Of a stretch of 64,000 nt of DNA, positions 59,040-64,000 are shown piece by piece. The DNA lies in contig NZ_JANQTA010000017.1 in NCBI RefSeq assembly GCF_028278985.1, positions 33,797 through 97,796 on the forward strand, in the 5' to 3' direction. Within the stretch, counting starts at the first letter, position 1, and the number at the start of each line of letters is the position of its first letter. The DNA comes from Candidatus Nitrosopumilus sp. (GTDB taxonomy: Archaea; Thermoproteota; Nitrososphaeria; Nitrososphaerales; Nitrosopumilaceae). The translations under genes and the position numbers were made by a program. The notes beneath the pieces were generated by a model. That model was not told where the DNA came from and made no database searches. It was given only the letters and a program-made list of their open reading frames with translations.

Positions 59040-60596
59040 TTGAAATATACGATACATTTTTTCACAATCTTTCTAATGACATTTGCATTATCATCTAGTG
59101 TTGTATTTGGACATGGATTGGGTGGAGAAGTGCTCCCTCCAGTTACAATTCAAGATAGAGACGCCACACTCTCAATTGATGTTTCTCCATCAATTTATGA
59201 TCCTGAAAATCCAGAGCACTCTGTAACTATCAGATTGTTTGACTCTAATACAGAGGCAATAATTGAGCATGTCTCCCTAGTGTTAGAAATGAAAAAAGAT
59301 GGAGAACAAATTTTCAAACATACCTTTCATGATGAAATGGGAAATCTGAATTTTCAAGTAATTTCAGATGATTCTGATGAAATTACGATAAAGGGAATTC
59401 AGGAGCCTATTTTGAGAGGGTGGATGAAAGCAGAGGACCAACCACTAATTCTGACAGGTCCAATTTTTACATCAGGAGGACTCTATGAATACAAAGTAGA
59501 GATTCTCACAATAGATTCTGATGATAACATCTTGGAGCAAAAAGTGGAGCTAGAAGGGGCAATCAGTCTTGCAGATATCAAGAATTTTGAGGTATCAGAC
59601 AGTCAAAACAAAGTTCATGACATTCAAGTAATATCATATTTTGATATAATTAGCGACTTTAATTTTGATTCTAACAAAGTTTCATTCTCAATGCCCTTTG
59701 ATTGGAATCAAAATCTAGAGCAACTAAGTGTCATTCATGAAGAGATTAGAGTTCCAAATACGTTTGGAGAATTTCTATCAACAAAATACAATGCATATGT
59801 CAATGGTATCTTGATGCCAGATGAAGTTGTAAACATTGATGACTATTCTTTTGATGACAGAACAGTTCACATGACTGTTTATCGAGAAATTATCAAAGAC
59901 ATCAGAGAAGAAGCAATCAAAACTTCTGATTCAAAAATTGATTTTAAATTAGAGACCAGTGAAAGTGTACAATTTCCATTAGAGTTTGCAACTCCTGATT
60001 TAAGATTCAAAGTTTACCTATCATGGGAACCTGAAACAATTAGAGCTGGAGAAGAAACAACGTTTTTTGTAGAATTTGAAGAATTGTTCAAAGCAAAAAC
60101 CAAGAGAGGTACAGAATATGATTTGAAAATAATTCAAAATGATAAAAAAATTTACGAAAAATATTTGATTGGAAATATCAATTCAGATATTCCAAATTCT
60201 CACAAAATAATATTTGAGCCAGAGCATGTTGGAACGGCAAATATCTCCTTTTCAGATATTGATGGTAATCCACTCTCAAAAGGCAATTTTATCATCGTAA
60301 TCAATCCACCATTAATTGCCCAAGTGCAAGAGATTCCAGCATGGATTAAGAACAATGCAGGCTGGTGGGCAGATAACACAATTGATGATGACTCTTTCAT
60401 CCAAGGGATTCAATATCTGATCAATCGAGATATCATCATAGTTTCAGTTACAAATTTGCAAGAATCCAAGTCACAAGACATTCCGTCTTGGATTAAGAAC
60501 AATGCAGGCTGGTGGGCAGATAACACAATTGATGATGACTCTTTCATCCAAGGGATTCAATATCTCATTGAAAATGGAATCATTGTTCTAAATTGA
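59040..60596 (+). CDS. exported protein with C-terminal NNAGWW repeats
   Basis: 518 aa, TTG start at 59040. Signal peptide 1-24 (KYTIHFFTIFLMTFALSSSVVFG). A large beta-rich body (about 30-420, several Ig-like domains, e.g. DPENPEHSVTIRLFDSNTEA) is followed by two copies of a repeat containing WIKNNAGWWADNTIDDDSF (from about residues 435 and 484). This Trp-rich repeat is common at the ends of exported thaumarchaeal proteins; its role is unknown, perhaps binding in the envelope. No C-terminal membrane span. Similar exported proteins are thought to be surface components. Confidence 0.8.
   Translation: MKYTIHFFTIFLMTFALSSSVVFGHGLGGEVLPPVTIQDRDATLSIDVSPSIYDPENPEHSVTIRLFDSNTEAIIEHVSLVLEMKKDGEQIFKHTFHDEMGNLNFQVISDDSDEITIKGIQEPILRGWMKAEDQPLILTGPIFTSGGLYEYKVEILTIDSDDNILEQKVELEGAISLADIKNFEVSDSQNKVHDIQVISYFDIISDFNFDSNKVSFSMPFDWNQNLEQLSVIHEEIRVPNTFGEFLSTKYNAYVNGILMPDEVVNIDDYSFDDRTVHMTVYREIIKDIREEAIKTSDSKIDFKLETSESVQFPLEFATPDLRFKVYLSWEPETIRAGEETTFFVEFEELFKAKTKRGTEYDLKIIQNDKKIYEKYLIGNINSDIPNSHKIIFEPEHVGTANISFSDIDGNPLSKGNFIIVINPPLIAQVQEIPAWIKNNAGWWADNTIDDDSFIQGIQYLINRDIIIVSVTNLQESKSQDIPSWIKNNAGWWADNTIDDDSFIQGIQYLIENGIIVLN
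60342..60418 (+). repeat. 77-bp direct repeat, copy 1
   Basis: Identical base for base to 60489-60565. It codes the WIKNNAGWW...QYL unit. The flanking codons differ, so the identity at synonymous sites is confined to the repeat. Confidence 0.92.
60489..60565 (+). repeat. 77-bp direct repeat, copy 2
   Basis: Second exact copy, starting 147 bp (49 codons) after the first, in the same frame. Points to recent duplication or gene conversion. Confidence 0.92.
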
Positions 60597-60655
60597 TTTT
60601 TTGCCTATGATAGTTTTTTAGAAGTTTAAATTGCCACAAAAATACCAAAATCCAG

Positions 60656-63600
60656 ATGGAACTTGACTCAAAATTTGATGCAAAGAAAATAGAATCAGAT
60701 GTTAAGCAATACATCAATTCAATTGATTTAGAAAAACAAATCTTTGCATCAGATAAACCTGAAAAGATTCGATTCATTGAAGGCCCACCTACAATGAACG
60801 GAATTCCTCATGCAGGGCACCTAAGAGGCAGAGTCATCAAAGACCTGTGGTATAGATTCAACACATTACAAGGAAAAAAAATTGAGTTTAATGGTGGATG
60901 GGATACTCAAGGCCTTCCAGTTGAACTCCAAGTTGAAAAAGAATTAGGAGTTACAGGTGGAAAGACTGAAGCAATCAAGCAATTTGGAATTGAGAGGATA
61001 GTTTCTGAATGCAAAAAACTGGTTGAAAAATACAACAAGGTATGGGTTGAAGTTGATGAAAAGTTGGGAATGTCATTTAATCATGAGAAAGCATACTGGA
61101 CATTTAGAGATGAATTTATTGAAAGAGAATGGCAGGTTCTCAAAAAAGCATTTGATAATGGAATATTAGAAGAAGACTTTACAGTTATAGCATATTGTCC
61201 TAGCTGCCAGACATCACTTAGTCATGCTGAAGTCAATCAAGGATATGAAGAGGTCAAAGATCCATCATTATTTTACAAAGTAAAGCTAGTCGATGAGGAT
61301 GCATTTTTGATTGTATGGACTACAATGCCATTTACACTGGTAACTGATGCAATGGTAGGATTGCAACCTGAAGAAGATTATGTCTACGTCAAAGTAGAGG
61401 GAGAGACATGGGTGGTTGGAAAAACTAGGTTAGAAGATTTTATGGCAGAAGTGAAAATTGAGAAATGTGATACTCTCAAAACAGTAAAGGGATCTGAGTT
61501 TGAAGGCAAAAAATACATCCATCCGTTACTAGACAGTATTCCAGATTTAGCTGAATGTGCAAAGGCAGATAATTTCCATATTGCAGTGTCTGAATCATTT
61601 GTTGATGCAAGTACAGGTAGTGGTTTGGTGCACTTGTCTCCTGCAAACGGTGAGGAAGATATCAAAATTGCAAACAAAAGAAAGGTAAAGGTTTTCAGTC
61701 CTATTGATGATGAAGTAAAATTTACATCTCAAGCAGGAAAGTATCAGGGTCTATTTGTTAGAGATGCAGACAGAACAATTGTAGAGGATCTAAAAGAAAA
61801 AAATGCACTAGTCAGAATTGGTAAAATCAAACACAAGTATCCACTTTGCTGGAGATGTCAAAATGCACTAGTATGGCTAGCAAGAAAGGGATGGTTTTAC
61901 AAACTAGACAGATTAGAAAACAAAGCAATTGATGCAGCAGAAAGTGTAGAGTATTTCTTTGAGCAGCCAAAAAACAGATTTCTTGGAATCATCAAAGAAA
62001 GACACCCATGGTGTATATCAAGAGAAAGAATTTGGGGATGTCCATTGCCTGTGTGGGGCTGTCAAGACTGTGGAGAAAAAAATTGGTTCTTTACAAGAAA
62101 GGACATCATTGATGCTGCAGACAATTTACCTGACGGTCCAGAATTTGAGCTTCACAGACCATGGATAGATAATGTGGTGATAAAGTGTAAGGAATGTGGT
62201 AGTACCAAAACACAAAGAGAGGAATATGTTTTAGATACATGGCACAACAGTGGTTCGGCTCCATTTTCATCACTAAGCAATGAAGAATATGAGAAAGAGA
62301 TTCCAGCTCCATTTTTCACAGAAGGTATTGATCAAACCAGAGGATGGGCATATACACTGTTAATTGAAAATGTGATTTTAAACAACGGACCAACTCCACC
62401 CTACAAGTCATTTTTGTTCCAAGGACATGTCTTAGATGAAAAAGGTGGAAAGATGAGTAAAAGTAAAGGAAATGTTTTGGAAGGGGCAGAACTATTAGAA
62501 AAATATCCTGCAGATCTGGTGAGATTCTACTTTATGTGGAAAGCAAGTCCAATTGAGCCACTTAGTTTTAGCACTGATGAGTTAATGTCAAGGCCATACC
62601 AGGTCATCAATACTCTATTCAACCTGCATCTTTACTTTAAGCAAAATAGCCAGTATGACAATTATGATGAATCAAAGACAATTGACTGGGCCAAACAAAA
62701 CAACTTGCTTACATCACCAGATGTTTGGTTGCTATCAAAGCTTCAAAAACTAATTCAAAAAATTACAGAAAGAAATCAATCTTGCAAATTCCATGAAAGT
62801 GCAAAAGCAATTGATGACTATATCATTAACAATCTAAGTCAGATTTACATCCCAATTACAAGAGGAGAATTGTGGGATGAGGATGAGGAAAAGAAGAATA
62901 GAAGGCTTGCAATCTATGCAGTTTTGAGCAAGGTTCTCAAGACACTAGATATTTTGATTCATCCATTCTGTCCATTTACTAGTGAGCATCTCTATCAAAC
63001 AGTCTTTGAAGAAAGGCAAAGTATTCTACTAGACAAATGGCCCACCTACAATGAATCCCTAGTTAACGAAGAGATTGAAGAATCATTTGATATTATGAAA
63101 GATGTTGTGTCTATTTCGTCAGCTGCAAGAATGAAGGGAAAATTAAAACGAAGATGGCCACTAAATGAGGCACTCATCTGTGTAAAGAAAGGACAAAAAC
63201 AAAAACTTGAATCATTATCTGAACTATTACAATCCCAGCTCAACGTTGAGAAATTTAGTATCTTTGAAACAGAAAAAGAATCAGGACTAGAACAAATCTC
63301 AGAGCTAAATCAACTAGGACTTCCTGCAAAAGGAGTAGTGGAATTGGAGAGAAAGAGAATCGGACCTAAAGCAAAACAGCACATGGGAAAACTTGTTGCA
63401 AAATTTGGTGAAACTGATCATGAAGAAATTGTTACAGCATTACAAAGTAATTCAAAATATGATTTTGATATTGATGGTGAAAAAATCTCACTTGATTCAG
63501 AAGACTTTGTAGTTGACTTTGATGCACAAGAAAACTTTGCAATGTCAAGTAGAGACAACTATACTGTATTCATTTCTACTGCAAGAAACAAAGAGATGAT

Positions 63601-63853
63601 GGCAAAAGGATTGATAAAAGATGTAGCAAGAAGACTTCAAACACTAAGAAAAGAAAGAGGATACAATCCAACTGATGTTCTAGAAGTTGCATCAATTTTA
63701 GATTTGGATGCAGAATCATTAGAAATGATTCAAGAAAAGTCTCAAGACTTGGCATTTTTAGTTAGAGTCAAAAAAGTAAACTTTGAGCAAACTTGCAAAG
63801 AATACAAAGATGACGATATTGACGGACAGAAAATTAGAATCTCCGTAGAATAG
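60656..63853 (+). CDS. ileS: isoleucine--tRNA ligase
   Basis: 1065 aa. Class I synthetase: HIGH motif as GIPHAGHLRGR near residue 52, CP1 editing domain (about 200-400), a zinc-binding Cys set (WRCQNALVW, CPLPVWGCQDCGEKNW, IKCKECGSTKT) and KMSKS as GGKMSKSKGN near residue 600. The C-terminal part (about 650-1065) holds the anticodon-binding helices and an extra domain, as in the archaeal/eukaryotic-type IleRS. Charges tRNA-Ile. ATG at 60656 chosen. Confidence 0.96.
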   Translation: MELDSKFDAKKIESDVKQYINSIDLEKQIFASDKPEKIRFIEGPPTMNGIPHAGHLRGRVIKDLWYRFNTLQGKKIEFNGGWDTQGLPVELQVEKELGVTGGKTEAIKQFGIERIVSECKKLVEKYNKVWVEVDEKLGMSFNHEKAYWTFRDEFIEREWQVLKKAFDNGILEEDFTVIAYCPSCQTSLSHAEVNQGYEEVKDPSLFYKVKLVDEDAFLIVWTTMPFTLVTDAMVGLQPEEDYVYVKVEGETWVVGKTRLEDFMAEVKIEKCDTLKTVKGSEFEGKKYIHPLLDSIPDLAECAKADNFHIAVSESFVDASTGSGLVHLSPANGEEDIKIANKRKVKVFSPIDDEVKFTSQAGKYQGLFVRDADRTIVEDLKEKNALVRIGKIKHKYPLCWRCQNALVWLARKGWFYKLDRLENKAIDAAESVEYFFEQPKNRFLGIIKERHPWCISRERIWGCPLPVWGCQDCGEKNWFFTRKDIIDAADNLPDGPEFELHRPWIDNVVIKCKECGSTKTQREEYVLDTWHNSGSAPFSSLSNEEYEKEIPAPFFTEGIDQTRGWAYTLLIENVILNNGPTPPYKSFLFQGHVLDEKGGKMSKSKGNVLEGAELLEKYPADLVRFYFMWKASPIEPLSFSTDELMSRPYQVINTLFNLHLYFKQNSQYDNYDESKTIDWAKQNNLLTSPDVWLLSKLQKLIQKITERNQSCKFHESAKAIDDYIINNLSQIYIPITRGELWDEDEEKKNRRLAIYAVLSKVLKTLDILIHPFCPFTSEHLYQTVFEERQSILLDKWPTYNESLVNEEIEESFDIMKDVVSISSAARMKGKLKRRWPLNEALICVKKGQKQKLESLSELLQSQLNVEKFSIFETEKESGLEQISELNQLGLPAKGVVELERKRIGPKAKQHMGKLVAKFGETDHEEIVTALQSNSKYDFDIDGEKISLDSEDFVVDFDAQENFAMSSRDNYTVFISTARNKEMMAKGLIKDVARRLQTLRKERGYNPTDVLEVASILDLDAESLEMIQEKSQDLAFLVRVKKVNFEQTCKEYKDDDIDGQKIRISVE

Positions 63854-63904
63854 TCTTCAGATTTTCTGTAATATTTTTATTAGAATCAAGAACTGAAAAA
63901 GGAA

Positions 63905-64000
63905 ATGTCCGAATCAAAGGAACCTAACGTAGTTGGGATTAATGTCCTAAAGCAAAATGGTGTAGATGTTGATGAATTAGTAAATGAGCTAATCAAAAAT
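63905..64000 (+). CDS. start of a gene, possibly ferritin/Dps-like (partial)
   Basis: 32 codons from ATG 63905 to the window edge: MSESKEPNVVGINVLKQNGVD... followed by VDELVNELIKN. The opening helix resembles ferritin-like/Dps-related proteins of thaumarchaea, but too little is present for a firm call. Separated by about 50 bp from ileS on the same strand. Confidence 0.35.
   Translation, partial: MSESKEPNVVGINVLKQNGVDVDELVNELIKN

Overview
The window is AT-rich, gene-dense DNA from an ammonia-oxidising thaumarchaeon (Nitrososphaerota), most likely Nitrosopumilus or a close marine relative. The evidence is a combination of markers: a CdvC/Vps4 division ATPase, archaeal NusA-like/AspRS genes, A-type ATPase subunit F, TrmB-type regulators, a PEFG-CTERM surface protein, the thaumarchaeal NNAGWW surface repeat, a cupredoxin with a methionine-rich linker, F420/flavin split-barrel proteins, a bacterial-type uvrABC set, and an iron-type alcohol dehydrogenase of the kind assigned to the 3-hydroxypropionate/4-hydroxybutyrate cycle. 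The species call is inference. I found no tRNA, rRNA, CRISPR array, insertion sequence or integrase.

Layout. 1-3.9 kb: end of an oligopeptide-type ABC ATPase, a NusA-like Zn-ribbon protein with aspS, small zinc proteins, and an HTH gene whose start is unclear. 4-7.3 kb: an EEP-fold hydrolase and a tightly overlapping four-gene cluster (membrane protein, CBS protein, membrane protein, GH5-like glycosidase). 7.5-13.2 kb: branched-chain amino acid operon ilvB-ilvN-leuA-(membrane protein)-leuB on the minus strand. 13.4-18.5 kb: LsrF-like aldolase with a repetitive basic tail, Zn-alcohol dehydrogenase, ATPase subunit F, a SWIM-domain protein divergent from a metallophosphoesterase, and a wHTH/Zn-ribbon protein. 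18.5-23 kb: carAB. 23-26 kb: a Yip1-like membrane protein and cdvC with two coiled-coil genes directly upstream, one of them ESCRT-III-like. 26-33 kb: TrmB regulator, a lone receiver, several exported proteins (coiled coil, Asp/Tyr-rich, PEFG-CTERM) and RidA. 33-38 kb: split-barrel protein, a DUF3179/membrane pair, DoxX, DHH phosphoesterase with a histone-H1-like tail, citrate synthase. 38.9-39.0 kb: a strongly folded stretch that looks like an unannotated structured RNA. 39-46.5 kb: cupredoxin and the uvrB-uvrA-uvrC operon. 46.6-53.9 kb: F420/flavin proteins, Fe-type alcohol dehydrogenase (probable malonic semialdehyde reductase), glycerate kinase, a second lone receiver, small zinc proteins. 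54-58.9 kb: MBL/beta-CASP protein and a purine/one-carbon group (purN, folD, 5-formyl-THF cyclo-ligase, purD). 59-64 kb: an exported NNAGWW-repeat protein, ileS, and the start of one more gene.

How the parts fit: much of the window is core anabolism of an autotroph (Leu/Val/Ile, carbamoyl phosphate, purines and one-carbon units, citrate, carbon fixation) plus translation, nucleotide excision repair and division. The accessory and less understood part is the exported/surface set, the LsrF-like aldolase pair, the GH5 cluster and the cdvC operon. The most promising leads are the cdvC-linked ESCRT-III-like gene pair, the folded RNA at about 38.9 kb, the Fe-ADH with a replaced metal ligand, the short UvrC and the GH5 cluster.
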